A stretch of DNA of 64,000 nucleotides from Symbiodinium natans (taxonomy: Eukaryota > Sar > Dinophyceae > Suessiales > Symbiodiniaceae), in the NCBI GenBank assembly GCA_905221605.1, contig CAJNDS010002130.1:562001-626000 (forward strand). Direction: 5' to 3'. The notes below the pieces were generated by a model. That model did not search any database. It saw nothing but the letters and a program-made list of their open reading frames with translations, and was not told the origin of the DNA. Below are positions 49,301-60,200 of the stretch, in pieces. Both the position numbers and the translations under genes were made by a program. Every line of letters begins with the position of its first letter. Positions within the stretch are counted from its first letter, which is position 1.

Positions 49301-52300
49301 CCTCCCCCCCCAAATCACCCAATCCAGGAACCCAAACGTCGTGACCTACGCTGCGAGCACCAGCGCCTGTGAGAAAGCAGCTGAATGGGAGCCGGCAGTG
49401 TCTTCCCCAAGCATTGGAGAGTAGAGGTAGGGCCTCCTGCAGCTTCAACTTCTGGCTTTTTTGTTTGAACATCGTTTGCTAGACTAGACGAGGACATGAG
49501 ACCTCCTAGGCCCGTTGTGCATTGAGAGACTGCCCGAACCCCTGAAACCCCACAAACCCTCCTCCCGAGACCCTGAACTCCCCAAGCTATGGGATATTGT
49601 ATGCACGACAGGTTCTGAAGAGCCAGCGTCTTCGCTCTTAAACCTAACCCGCTGAACCTCCTCAATTCCTTCAGCCTCCTAAACTCTTTAAACCTCCTAA
49701 TCTTCCTACACTCCCTACACCCCAGCAAGGTTGCTGCTGCGTGCGGCCCGACGCAGACTCCTCGAGCTGAACGTCATCGCGTGCAACGCCTTCCTTGGAG
49801 CCTGCCAGAATGCGTGGCAGTGGCAAAGGCCCAAAGTTCGACCGGGGTTTGGGCGTGGGCGGGGGAGAATTTAAGGGGCTTGCTTTAAGGGGGCGATGGT
49901 GGTGCTTTCGTTTAGGGCACGCGTTTCGCGCGAAGAGCATTAAAGAAGGTCGTCTAAAATCCGAAGAGGGGTTTAGGGTTTAGGGTTTAGGGTTTAGGGT
50001 TTAGGGTTTAGGGTTTAGGGTTTAGGGTTTAGGGTTTAGGGTTTAGGGTTTAGGGTTTTTCAGAAATTTTTGTGCCCCGACCCCAGGTCCCTAGCTGCTC
50101 TTGCAGCCATGGCCGGCCAGTGTGATGCAGCTCGGCCTTTCTTTTGGTGGGGAAAAACCGATTCGTAAGGCCGGTGTCCATGTTCACAAGAGGGGCACAC
50201 CTTGTGGCAGAGTGCCCCCCAAATCGTGCCATCCCGGACTCCATGTAGCAACTCGCAACCTGCGCACAGCCGGAAGGTCGTGTCCGTCACAGCCGCTGTC
50301 ACAGCTTGTGGCGATGCGTCCGCATGGCAACATGCCACCGGTGTGGACTCCCAGACCTGTGGCTCCTTGATGATGCGCAAGTGTGACTCGCAGTCCGGAT
50401 TACCAGGATTCCCAAAGCCCGCTGCTCAAAACCTCGCCCTGAGATTGCATTTGGTAGAGGGTCGAGGAAATAGGATGCTCCAAGGTTGGGATGTGTACCC
50501 CCTTATACGACCACCCCAAATAGAATAGAATCCTTGGGACGTTCCCACTTATACTAACAGTCCGTAAGAGGGACTATAATAAGGCGGGGGGGGGGGGGGG
50601 GTACTACAATCCCCATCAAGGAGCTGCCAGCATAAGGGGGAACATCTCAAACAATCATGTTTAGTCCGACCCTCTTTTATAATTCCTAGCAGTCTTTAAT
50701 CGGGATTATAATAGGGGGGGGGGGGTATTATAATGACTGTTAGTATAAGGGAACGAACATCCCAACTCCAATGGCATCCTAACACCTTAATAGAAAATTG
50801 TAGTAGGGGGCACGAAAATGCCTAAGATTATCCCTATTAACGACTCTTCGTATAAGGGGGAACATCCCAACTCCAAGGCCTCATGGTGGATGTGGATGCC
50901 CACCGCCTCCACCCCGACTTCTCCTTGCTCAGCGTCGACGCCTCGGTCTGGAAGCCAGCGCGCACCCTTCAAAAATCAACGCTATAACCCGAAACCCTAA
51001 ACCCGAAAGCCTAAACCCTAAGCCCTAGTCGGTCCTAAGCTTTGCGCCACGAGCCCCGAAATCCCCGAACCCTAAACCTGACTCCCCTGCCCTGATAGTC
51101 TTGAGGTCCTTCATTCTGAGCCCTCAACCCTATTGGCTGGTAGTAGGGAATGAGGGAATGAGGCACCATTGCATTTCCTGAAAAGGCACATTATAGGGCC
51201 CTACTTCCCTCATTCCCTACCTTAGAACCCAGAGGCCTCAACCCTAAACCCTAAACCCTAAACCCTAAACCCTAAACCCTAAACCCTAAACCCTAAACCC
51301 TAAACCCTATAAACCCTAAACCCTAAACCTTAAGTTGAACCGGGCGCACCAGAGGCTGCCATGTCAGCTTTCGCGGAAGGGGCGACCTCCGCCCAAGGAG
51401 GATGGTTGACACCCGGCGCTTGTTCATGGCTCGAGGTTTAGGGTTTAGGGTTTAGGGTTTAGGGTTTAGGGTTTAGGGTTTAGGGTTTAGGGTTTAGGGT
51501 TTAGGGTTTAGGGTTTAGGGTTTAGGGTTCATTACAAGTAGGTTGGGGTTAAGTTAGGGGCCTTGAAAAACTGCTGACGTCCCTCCGGGACTCCCCAATT
51601 CCCCTCAACCTAACCTGATACCAGAACCAGCGCTAGACGTTACAAGCACAGTCACCCGACTGATACCCCAGCTTGCAAGTACCACGAGCCTTCAAGTAAA
51701 CCCTAACACCGGAAAAAACTTCGAATGCTCAACAAGCCCCATACCTAAAGATAAGAACACCTGACCAAGCCCTAGAATCCCTAAACCCTTTACAAGTCTA
51801 CTAAAGCCCGATGTTAAACCCCGAAAATCTCTTTTAACACCCTAAACAAACCCTCAACCGAACCTAAACCCTAAACCCTAAACCCTAAACCCTAAACCCT
51901 AAACCCCTACAACGCTCCCCCAATTCCCACGCCAAAGGCGGGCCCTGGAGATCCAGGGCGCTTTGCCGCCGCTGCGGCTCCGGCCCGGGCTCGCGTCCTT
52001 CAACTCCGTGCTGCCTGGCACCGAAGCTGAGGGGTTTAGGGTTTTTAGGGTTTAGGGTTTTAGGGTTTTAGGTTTTTTTTTGGGTTTTTTTGGTGTTAGT
52101 TTTTCTTCAGTTTTTAGGGGTTTTGGGGCGGGTTGGGGGGTTTGGGAGTTTAGGGTTTTTGGGTTGGGGGGTTTAGGGTTGTTGGGTTTTTGGGTCTTTG
52201 GGTTTAGGGACTTGGGGTTTTTGGGGTTTAGGGTTTTTGGGTTTTTTAGTTTTGGGGTTTGGGGTTTAGGGTTTAGTGTTTTTCGCTCGTCCAGGACTAT

Positions 52301-53122
52301 CGAGGGAGGTTACTTCTCCTGGGCGGGCTACAGCACAAGACTATGATGAGTTTCTGGCACAACAACAGGAAAACCAAGAAGAATTGGCAAGCAAAGAACA
52401 GGAATATGAGGAACAATGGCACGACAGCAGGAAAATCAAGGAGAATACGCAAACGTAGCACCAAATAATGGTGCATGGGAGCAACAAAAGCCGTTGGGAA
52501 GAAAGGAACCCTTAACTTAACAGAAGTGGAGGGGGCTTTGTGCTTCTAAAGAAGATTCTAGGGCCATCAAGTCACTACACGACGAACGCTCACCATAGTT
52601 CCTGCTACCACCAGCTTGCGTGGGCTCACAGGCTTCGGGCCTGCCAGCGCGACAGTGCCTGGCGCGGCGGCGTTGCTGCGCAGCCTGGTGTCGGTTAGCC
52701 TACCTACACGTTCTTGCACAAGCCCGGGTTTACGAAGTGTCTAGGGTTCTCAGCAGCAAACATAGAAGGGGTGAATGCCCAGTAACCATATGAAATCATC
52801 GCACTGAGTTCTACATGATCGGTGCAGACATTCAGATGTCCCCATGCAGCGCAGGGGCTACTCATTACAAATCGGGGACGCTGTGAGGCTCTGTGAAATG
52901 GCACGCTTCCAGCTGTCACCGGACGAGGCCTGCTTCGGGGAGGTTACAAATTTACAAATCATCGCTTTCCCAAGCCAGAGGGCCTCTTGAAACGAAGGGT
53001 GCATATAAAGGGCAGCAGGAGTTTCCTGCGGCCCTGAAAACCCCAGAGGTGGGCTGCGCCGCAGCCCTCCGAGGCTGCCAAAATGCCGAGGCTTGGGCGC
53101 CACTGCGCAGGCACGGGAGCTC
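43294..53122 (+). CDS. Pentatricopeptide repeat (PPR) protein, many small exons
   Basis: PPR proteins bind organellar RNA through stacked 35-residue helical hairpins. At least 13 plus-strand exons carry PPR fragments of the dinoflagellate type (NVV-x-[YF]-NAAISAC-EK, then W-x-AL-x-L-L): 43294-43367, 43705-43758, 44318-44397, 44773-44827, 46129-46190, 46789-46863, 47137-47199, 47318-47396, 47764-47819, 48181-48219, 49328-49394, 49730-49828, 51938-52025, and probably 52609-52689 and 53047-53122. The first four join in phase, as do the ninth and tenth. Introns of 300-2100 nt contain MITEs, arrays and microsatellites. Some repeat halves are missing between exons, so the model is incomplete, or the gene is partly decayed. 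No transit peptide end was found. Confidence 0.75.
43386..43490. repeat. AT/AC microsatellite in PPR intron
   Basis: TATATA, CACACA and ATACAT runs. Confidence 0.95.
43705..43758 (+). CDS. PPR exon
   Basis: CTGCGCAG^; ELQPSIVSHNAVLNVVAA; GT donor. Confidence 0.75.
43786..43862 (+). repeat. TTTAGGG/TTTGGGG array
   Basis: About ten units directly left of MITE A9. Confidence 0.9.
43876..43972. mobile_element. MITE family A copy (A9)
   Basis: TTTACGATAGTAGGGGTACC, GGGGGATCCTACTATTTGGG, GGGTCCCGTACTTTCGTAAC. In a PPR intron. Confidence 0.85.
44081..44173. mobile_element. MITE family A copy (A10)
   Basis: GGGTTTACGAAAATAAAGTA at left, GGTACCCCTAATTTCGGAAA at right. In a PPR intron. Confidence 0.85.
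44318..44397 (+). CDS. PPR exon (second half of a repeat)
   Basis: CAGCCAG^; QEVRAHQWAQGLSDLQAEGL then QQDEAP; donor CTCG^GTAG. The same GCGCCTCGGTAG occurs at the end of the exon 47137-47199. Confidence 0.7.
44405..44475 (+). repeat. TTTAGGG array in PPR intron
   Basis: Starts eight nt after the exon and runs for about ten units. Confidence 0.9.
44773..44827 (+). CDS. PPR exon, degenerate
   Basis: GCCCAGCAG^; (R)EVSGGVAVRAAAADGGQW; GC donor. Phase matches the preceding exon. Confidence 0.5.
44875..44955 (+). repeat. TTTTAGGG array
   Basis: 8-nt units. Confidence 0.9.
45407..45551. mobile_element. MITE family A copy (A11), left end duplicated
   Basis: The left segment (GGGGGGTACC...GGGGTCCTTAAA) occurs twice in tandem, then the normal element follows to TTTTCG and GAAACCCCCA. 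Confidence 0.8.
45606..45760. mobile_element. MITE family D copy (D1), intact
   Basis: About 29-nt terminal inverted repeats: ACTTACTGTTGGTTAGTAGG continuing GAATGAGGG, mirrored at the right. Inner arms CCCTTTAAGGG. Confidence 0.85.
45838..45963. mobile_element. MITE family A copy (A12) with embedded telomere-like unit
   Basis: Family A blocks with CCCTACACCCTAAACCCTAT sitting where other copies read GAATCC...CCCCTTA. Confidence 0.7.
46025..46105 (+). repeat. TTTAGGG/TTCAGGG array
   Basis: About ten mixed units just upstream of a PPR exon. Confidence 0.85.
46129..46190 (+). CDS. PPR exon
   Basis: ATCCCGGCAG^; TVVSFGAAISAAEKGQAWEQ; GC donor likely. Strong family match. Confidence 0.8.
46414..46520. 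mobile_element. MITE family A copy (A13)
   Basis: GGGTTTGCGAAAATAGGGGA at left, AGGTACCCTAGTATCGCAAA at right. In a PPR intron. Confidence 0.85.
46789..46863 (+). CDS. PPR exon
   Basis: TTGGGGCAG^; LSTSTVAVNAAISASKTVDW; right boundary approximate. Confidence 0.7.
47054..47120 (-). repeat. CCCTAAA array
   Basis: Nine units ending 16 nt before the next PPR acceptor. Confidence 0.95.
47137..47199 (+). CDS. PPR exon (second half of a repeat)
   Basis: TTGGCACAG^; KAVAFLEQLLRMRLEPTVAP; donor CTCG^GTAG. Confidence 0.75.
47318..47396 (+). CDS. PPR exon
   Basis: TTCCATCAG^; VTYAAAISCCEKSRCWETAL then RLFSEI; right boundary approximate. Confidence 0.8.
47404..47515 (+). repeat. TTTAGGGG/TTTGGGGG array
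   Basis: 8-nt units following the exon within ten bases. Confidence 0.9.
47764..47819 (+). CDS. PPR exon
   Basis: TCTGCTCAG^; GDMEIRPNIIACNAAISAC; GT donor; phase 0 to 48181. Confidence 0.8.
48181..48219 (+). CDS. PPR exon
   Basis: CAGCCCCAG^; EKAGQWTWALHLQ, completing the repeat begun at 47764. Confidence 0.75.
49328..49394 (+). CDS. PPR exon
   Basis: CAATCCAG^; NPNVVTYAASTSACEKAAEW then EP; GC donor likely. Confidence 0.8.
49730..49828 (+). CDS. PPR exon
   Basis: CCAGCAAG^; LLLRAARRRLLELNVIACNA then FLGACQNAWQWQ; GC donor. Confidence 0.8.
49970..50058 (+). repeat. TTTAGGG array, about 12 units
   Basis: Near-perfect. Confidence 0.95.
50533..50872. mobile_element. Cluster of three MITE family B copies (B6-B8)
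   Basis: 50533-50650, 50671-50764 and about 50772-50872. Each has CTTATACTAACAGTC-type or GTATAAGGGGGAACATC arms; the first two have poly-G centres. A fourth fragment begins at about 50487. Confidence 0.75.
51133..51230. mobile_element. MITE family D copy (D3)
   Basis: GTAGTAGGGAATGAGGGAAT at left, inverted CTTCCCTCATTCCCTAC at right. Confidence 0.8.
51238..51530. repeat. Head-to-head CCCTAAA and TTTAGGG arrays
   Basis: CCCTAAA at 51238-51325 and TTTAGGG at 51433-51530 flank a 100-nt unique island. Confidence 0.95.
51938..52025 (+). CDS. PPR-like exon
   Basis: CGCCAAAG^; RALEIQGALPPLRLRPGLAS then FNSVLPGTE; GC donor (GAA^GCTGAG). Confidence 0.55.
52030..52278 (+). repeat. Decayed TTTAGGG/TTTTTGGG array
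   Basis: Directly follows the PPR-like exon. Confidence 0.85.
53047..53122 (+). CDS. PPR-like exon, degenerate
   Basis: ACCCCAG^; VGCAAALRGCQNAEAWAPLR. A similar piece, LRACQRDSAW, lies at about 52630. Confidence 0.45.
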
Positions 53123-54110
53123 GGTGAATGGGGGAGCGTGGCTCCGTGAGCTCCTTTTATACAGGGTGGCTGGAAACAAGAACCCTTGGAGACCCTAAGT
53201 TGTAATTTCTCGAAACGTTCAGATGCGCCTCTCGGGACTCGGAGCTGGGGGAAGGATGAGTGATTCGACGCCTTGAGTGGTCTTTTTTGGGATCCTTATC
53301 CTGAAGCCATGTGTGCAATAGTTGAACGCTGCAGCGCAGATGCCAAAGCAGGCAGTAACACTTAGCTCGTAGCTTTGCATGCTGGAGCCTAGATGCTGGA
53401 GTCACAACCCCAAGCCCGGCGCCCTAAAGCCCCAAGCCCTAGAATCTAAATCCGTGCCCAAAACGCCCCAAAAGCTGGTCGGAAGGTTGCTTGATGACAT
53501 CTCGGCCGGCCTGCTCCGTGAAGTCACTTCAAAAGGGGTGCAGGGTTGAGTTGAAGGCTTCCAGCTCCAGGGCTTCAGTGGGGTTAAGGGCACAGCATTT
53601 CGAGTCACAGAAGCGTCATGCCGTTGCCCATCCCGTAGCAATGAGCTAGGACTAAGAGAAAACACGATGCATCACAGCGACTTGCAGTGAACATGGCTCA
53701 GCTGCGGTTTTGCCTTTTTGGAAAGCCGTGTTCGTTCTCCACGAGCCTTTCGAATCAAAAGCGGCCTGTCGAGCGCTTTCTGCAAGTTACAGAAGCCACA
53801 TGGCGGCCGCCAGAGAGAGCGAGGCTGCAGACATGCAAAAGCGTCTCGGATCCTGGTATAGGCCTGTGGGACGTGGTTCCTTCAGTCAGCTTGACCTTAA
53901 CAGATCTGGCATGCTTCACTACCCACACTCAATCGCACTCATATGCTTTTGGACTCAGCAGCGGGTAAGGACGGTGGAGAAGCAGCAAGAGAGACTCAAG
54001 AAAGCAAAGGAGGAGCCCGGACGACAGCATTCAGTCTAGCCAACTATGTACTACTCACAAGGCTTCATGCCGGCTGACTACTGACAGTCCCTTCATCGCT
54101 GCTGCCTTAG

Positions 54111-54207
54111 GAGAGAAGCTGGCTCATAACGCGCGGCAGCAGTGGCGCGAAGCTGCAGTCAAGCTTGAAGTTGGCAACCAAGCGAGCCAAGAAGCAGATG
54201 CTCGCCT
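54111..54207 (+). CDS. Coiled-coil exon of the VWA/alpha-kinase gene
   Basis: GCTGCCTTAG^; EKLAHNARQQWREAAVKLEV then GNQASQEADAR; GT donor. Upstream, about 53960-54039, another Lys/Glu-rich segment (RTVEKQQERLKKAKEE) follows an AGCAG acceptor. Confidence 0.55.
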
Positions 54208-57200
54208 GTGACTTGAAATTACTCCATAAAGCCTTGGGACGGGCGACAGAGCGCTCATAACATCCCACACGAGAGAAAGGAAAGCTTGACTCGTGTTCAA
54301 GAGCAAGAGCATGCTGATGCTCAGAATTTCTTCTTCAGACAGCTAGCTCATTAAAACTAAGCAGAGATGACATTGTTCAGATTGCCAGTGCTGAAGCACT
54401 TCACGCATCAAGCATACCGAGCAGCGGCACGCACGCACACACGCACGCACGCACCCACACACACATCACACACACATCACACACACATCACACACACATC
54501 ACACACACATCACACACACATCACACACACATCACACACACATCACACACACATCACACACACATCACACACACATCACACACACATCACATACACATCA
54601 CACACACATCACACACACACACACAGACAGACAGACAGACAGACAGACACATCACACACACATCACACACACACATCACACACACATCACACACACATCA
54701 CACACACACACATCATACACACATACACACATACACACATAACACAGCACGTTGCAGCGCAGACTTGCAGAAAAGGGCAGAGAGCTGAGGAAGAACGTCG
54801 ACATCTGCTTCGTGTTCGACATGACGGCTTCAATGGAGTGGTGGCTGAAGACGGCCGCAGAAAAGATGGAAGAGATCGTGCTCGACACCATGGAGCGTTT
54901 GGGGCAGGACGCGCACGTGCGCGTGGCCTTTGTCGGCTACAAGGACTATGAGGAGGAGAATCATCCCGTGGTTCACCCCTTTACCAGCGATGTCACCAAG
55001 ATCAAGGCCTTCTTGCGCACGCTCGAGGCAGAGGGCGGGGGCGATCAGTGCGAGGACATCCTCACTGGCTTGCAAGCCGCGCTTGAACTCGCATGGTGCT
55101 CCACCTCGAAGGTCCTGTATTTGTTAAGTCAAACGCCCAATCATGGCTGGCGGTTTCACACCTCATTTCATGTGTCCACGAGCCGGAGTGCCATCGAAGA
55201 GGCCGTGGCAGCCTGTCAGGGCGTGCCTCCGGCGAAGCGGAAACTGTTAGCCGACAAAGTGGCCACAAAGTGCTATGATCTTCATGGTGAGGACCCGCGG
55301 CAGTGGCAAGCGATGGACGCAGCACTTGCTGAGTTTCAGAAGCAGGGCATACAGATGGTCTTCCTTAAAGTTAAAGACGACTCCATACTGGACAAGATGG
55401 TGCACGTGTTCCGCCACCAGTATCAGAAGGATGTGGCGGACCCATGGCTTCTGAAGGTGGTTGCCTTGGACCGTGATGTCAAGCTCTTCCGAAATGTCGT
55501 CACCAGCATGGCTTCGGCGAGCTTCAGCGCCTCCCTTTCCCGGATGAGCAGGTCAGGCGCACAGCCTCACGCGCGGCTGCCGCTGTCAGTCTCCCACACA
55601 CCCCCAGCAACTTCTCTGCAAGCAAGGCGTCGTTTGTCAGCAGCTTTGTCTGTCAACCTGCTGCTTTGTGGGTGATTAAGGACTGGTCTAGCAGCGGAAA
55701 GTGGACGCATGTGCAAGCGCAGCTGATCTCTTACGAGGTCGAAGACTTGGATAGTCCAGCAAAGAAGCTTTCTCGAGACTGCAAGGTGGCAATCTGCCCC
55801 ACTCCCTTCGGGAAAGGGGCCATGCGATTTGCCTTTTATGTCGTTGACGAAGACCATCAGAGCTGTCTCGTCGGCAAGGTCTACCAGTTCGACGACGAAG
55901 CGTATCAAAGCAAGTCCACGTATGAAGGGGACATGATGTCGCAGGCCGTGGCGCAGTTCCTGGCGAGGGAATTCAGCCTGGAGTACCCCGCAACTCGTCT
56001 TGACCCAACAAAGTGAGCCGACTCCAGCTAAGCCCAATGCCCCATTGCTGGCCTAGTCTCTCATCAAGCCTCTGCCTGCCGCCCAGGAGATGCCGATAGA
56101 GTTTGTGCAAGCTCAACTGCTGGTGCTTGAGAGTGCTACCACAGAGTTCCCCTTCAAGTTCATGGCTCTGGAGCCTTGGATTCCCGGAAGGTACGAGAAG
56201 TTCACATCCAATGCCGGGCACATCACGGCGGACTCGGACCTTGCACAGGCGTTCTCCCATTACACGTTTCAGAAGAGCGATGGGGAGATTTTGGTCAGCG
56301 ACATCCAGGGGGTGCAAACCACCCTCACGGATCCGCAAATTCATTCCGAGGATGTCGTTTTGGCCGAGGGAATCTCAGGACCAAGGGAATGGACATGTTC
56401 TTTGCCAACCACGTCTGCAGCGACATCTGCCGAACGCTGCAACTCAAGGTTCACCCTTTCCAGCCTGGGGGCCCAAGCATGCCCTCAGAAATGCAGAGGG
56501 GGCTCGCAACTCTTCCGGAGGATGACGCAGCATCTGGGGCCCCTGAGGAACCTGATCCACACGCCCTGAGCATGCCTCTGCAAGGCTCAGAGCTCCAGCG
56601 CTTCCTCGAAGCCGTGCGACGCTCGGCACAGCTTGATGAAGAGATCCGAAAATACTCGTACAGTAAGTATGCAGAAATTGCAAGTCAACCGCTCTAATCG
56701 CACACTCCCGGTGCAGCTCTTAGTTTTGCTAGTACCCCGAAGTCTTCCATTGACCCAAGCCTTGCCGGCGCAAAGCCGCACAAGCACTCTGAATGCAAAG
56801 TACAGTGCAAGGTTATATACTCAAAATTCACGAACCCGCACAGAAATAATACTACGCATCGACAGGAGCCGATGCGAAAAAACTGCTGGAGGCTGACAGC
56901 AGGAGCCACGTGGAAACCCAAACGCCTGAACAATACGGTTGACTTACCATGATGGGTCTGCGCCAGTATTTGCAAGGTTCACTTCTCAACGCATCCTTGA
57001 CGGGTTCGGCTCACTTGCTTGCAGGACCTGGCTGAGTTGGACTCGCACAACCTCGGATAGCTTGGGTGGAGCAGAAATTGAATGGACACCTTCTCCAAAG
57101 ATCATCCGTGTTGAGAAGTGCTCGCCTGCCAGCCTTGCCGGGTGCGAACCCGAGGCGTGTTTGACAATGATCGCAGGCACCAGCGTCAGGGCCTCGATGT

Positions 57201-60200
57201 AGGGAAATGGATGGCTTGCGAGCGCAATGCAAATGTACCATTTACATGTTGAAGTTTAAAGTATTGGAGCAAAGCAGGATAGGAGCTTTGTGGCTGTAGC
57301 GTCTTGCTGTTTTGCTGCATGCAGCTCGGTTGATCATGTTGGTTTAGTCTACTTACGTTTTCTGAATCCGCTGGCACTCTGAGTGGCCATGTCATCCTGC
57401 AGAACTGCTGTCCTATTCGTCATGTCATACTCGAAATAGTTGGATGTTTCGTGGAGGTCTGCGCTTGGAGTATAAAGGGAGAAGGTTATCGTCCCTAAGC
57501 TCCAGTTTGATTGCGGGGTGTTTCTGCGGGGTCTGTGCCAGCATATTCAGTTTGTGCAGTGGGTGCCGTAAGGGTATTCACGGTGTTCACAAAATAGGGG
57601 GTCCCCCGAATTTTCCGCAACATCCTACAAAACGGCGGCCCCTAATTTTGGAAACCCAAAGTCTCAGGTGCAGCGCCTTGCTCGAACAGACATCCTGAAG
57701 CTTCTTGCAGCGGAGAAGAACATGATTTTCGCAACGTGGTCACCATCGAGACTGCAACAACTGGCACGCGAAGTCCTACAGCCAGAGCCCTTGGAACTTC
57801 TTGGCTTGCTACACGGGCTCGCCGACTTAGCTGAGTCCCGTTCAAGCACTGGCATGCACCTGAGTTGGAAGCCAGCTCCACACCCTTCAACAAAGCAGAG
57901 CCGCCATTCATGTCCAGCTTAGGCCTAGCGGATCTGCATCGGAAGCTCCTTGCAGAGCATGAACGAAATGAGAGGCAGAATTGCATGATGCGTGCAGTAG
58001 TCTGTCTGGACTGCTCAATGTTGCACTTGTTTTAGCTCATCTACCTGCTGTAATCACAAGTTTCCCGGATTTTTTCTGTGAGGTCAATTTGTTGGTGGTA
58101 TTCGCTAGTACTCGCGAAAATCACAAGTTTTTGGGGTGGATTTGTTTGGGGTTAGGTCAACTGCAGTCTGAGGCACTGTTCTCCCTGTTCTTGTTTCAAA
58201 AACTCAGGTAATTACAGGGATCTCTCAGGTTCAGCTCAACGATTCAGGAATTAAGAGCCTTGGGCTCCAGGAATTAGAGAGCGAGAGAGGGTCTCCTTAC
58301 GAAACGAGGCCCAAACAGATTTCGCGATAGGTAGCCTACAGGCTGGCCCGATTTGCTTCAGTAGGTTGGTTTGGGACACCCGCTATCATATTGAAAATTT
58401 CACACCTCAAAGGCTTCAAGCTTTGTCAAGCTTTCAGGGCGTTGGGCCAAAGATGGCCAAGGCCAAAACGCCTTTGGCTTCAATCCAGGGAGGAAAGCTT
58501 CAGGCCTTCCGTCCCAGCAGGTTTCAGGCTTGCTTCAGCCCAAGAAGGCAGAACAACTTCAAACCAGAAGGCCCTAAAGGTTTCAGGCTTGGAGGCCTTA
58601 GCTCGGGGGGGGGGGGGGGGGGGGTCTCAGCCGGGTGCAGCATTGATACATTCAAGTTCTGTGCCATTATCTCGCAGTGCCTTCCGAAAAGGGACTCACA
58701 AGCCCATTTGCAGGAAGGGACAATTTCTGGATGCAGTCAAGCACGATGCGAAGAAGTGCCTTCAGGCAAGGGCGTGTTGGCCAGGTTTCGGTTTCTGTGG
58801 TGGTAGAGTGGCCATTTGTTGTTTGCTTGGCTTGGGGGTCTTGGAAGGCAGAAAAAATGCAGCAAGTCAGAGTCTTCAGACTGTTCTGCGCCTTCATGCG
58901 ATCCAGGCAGACGCGAGCGCAACGAGCAGCTGCAGCCGTGATCCTCCTCCTGTGGACTGCCTGGCCGGAGCCAGCTTTGCTTGGACCACCCCACCCGAAG
59001 TCATTGCTGTGCAAAAAGGCTCTCCAGCAGACGGCAATTTGACTGCGTGAGTTCGGGTTCGTGATGCCAGGTAGATGTAGATGTTAAAATTGGGTTGCAT
59101 CTCATGGCACATGTCACTTCCGGATTCAGGACTGGTGGAAGTCGGCGTAAGGCTGCATGAAGTTGGTGGGCAGGATGTGGCGGGCATGAGCCGTGCACAG
59201 ATCCTTCACCTGCTGCAAGATTGCAGCTCCATGCGAATGCAAAGATCCTCAATCGCGGTAGCAAGCCGTCGTTAGGGGTTCTAGAAACTCCTTAGACCCA
59301 GAGTTGAGTTTTTCATTCCCGTGAACACCTTGCAGACCTTCTGCCCAGCTCAGGGTCTGCCGATTTGTCTCGAATGCTACGCGACCTTTTCAAAGATCTC
59401 CCAAGCATCGCAGATCTTGAGAAGGCAAAGAGGCGGGATTGCCAGTTCCGCGATGCATTTCATCCTGAAATCCTGCTTTTCCCATAGTGAAGGAAGTGCG
59501 ACTTTCTGGGAAAAGTCCGGGAGGATGCGAAGCTATGCCTCCAGGCGAGCCTAGGTGGTTCAAGGACCAGCGAAGCAGATGTGGTGGACTGCTTGGCGGG
59601 AGCCAACTTTGCTTGGCGAACCTCTCCGGAAGTCATTGCTGTGGAGCAGGGCTCCCTGGCAGATGGCATCTTGACTGTACAAGCATCGCTTTGGCAAGGG
59701 CTTGGTTAGCGGTACATGCCTCCTCCAGATCCCAGGACTGGTGGAAGTCGGCGAGAAGCTGCATGAAGTTGGTGGGCAGGAAGTGGCGGGCATGAGCCGT
59801 GCACAAATCCTTCACCTGCTGCAAGAGTGCAGCTCCATGCAAATGCGTGAAGCCTCAACCGAGGCGGGAAGCTTAAACCTTGCGGCACAGTCCACGTGAA
59901 AGTTACTGTATCTGGCAAGGCATGTCTGTCACCCTGAAGGTTTCAGAAGCGGCCTCTCACGATCCCGTGTCTGGGCTGGAAACGAGTTCCCTCGGCCATC
60001 TTCGCGTAAAATGGTCCGATCCTCCAGTGATCGTAAGTGACAGAGCTGAACCTTCTGGAGATCTCCTCGTTGAAATCGACGGCACCAGCCTGGTGGGCAT
60101 GACGCAGCCCGAGGTACGAAGCCTGTATCTCAACCGGCAAGGACCAGGAACAGGAAGCTTGAGTATGGGCAAAATGTCTGCGTTGTATCGAGACCCTTTT

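Noticed and set aside
54367..54951. Reading frame with Thr/His repeats running into the VWA exon
   Set aside because: Translates the CACACACATCA minisatellite through the acceptor into an out-of-frame reading; the exon starts at 54758.
55990..56018. GTGAGC at 56013 as the donor of the alpha-kinase N-lobe exon
   Set aside because: It leaves two bases and gives a stop after joining; the GC donor at 55990 keeps frame and removes residues not found in the family.
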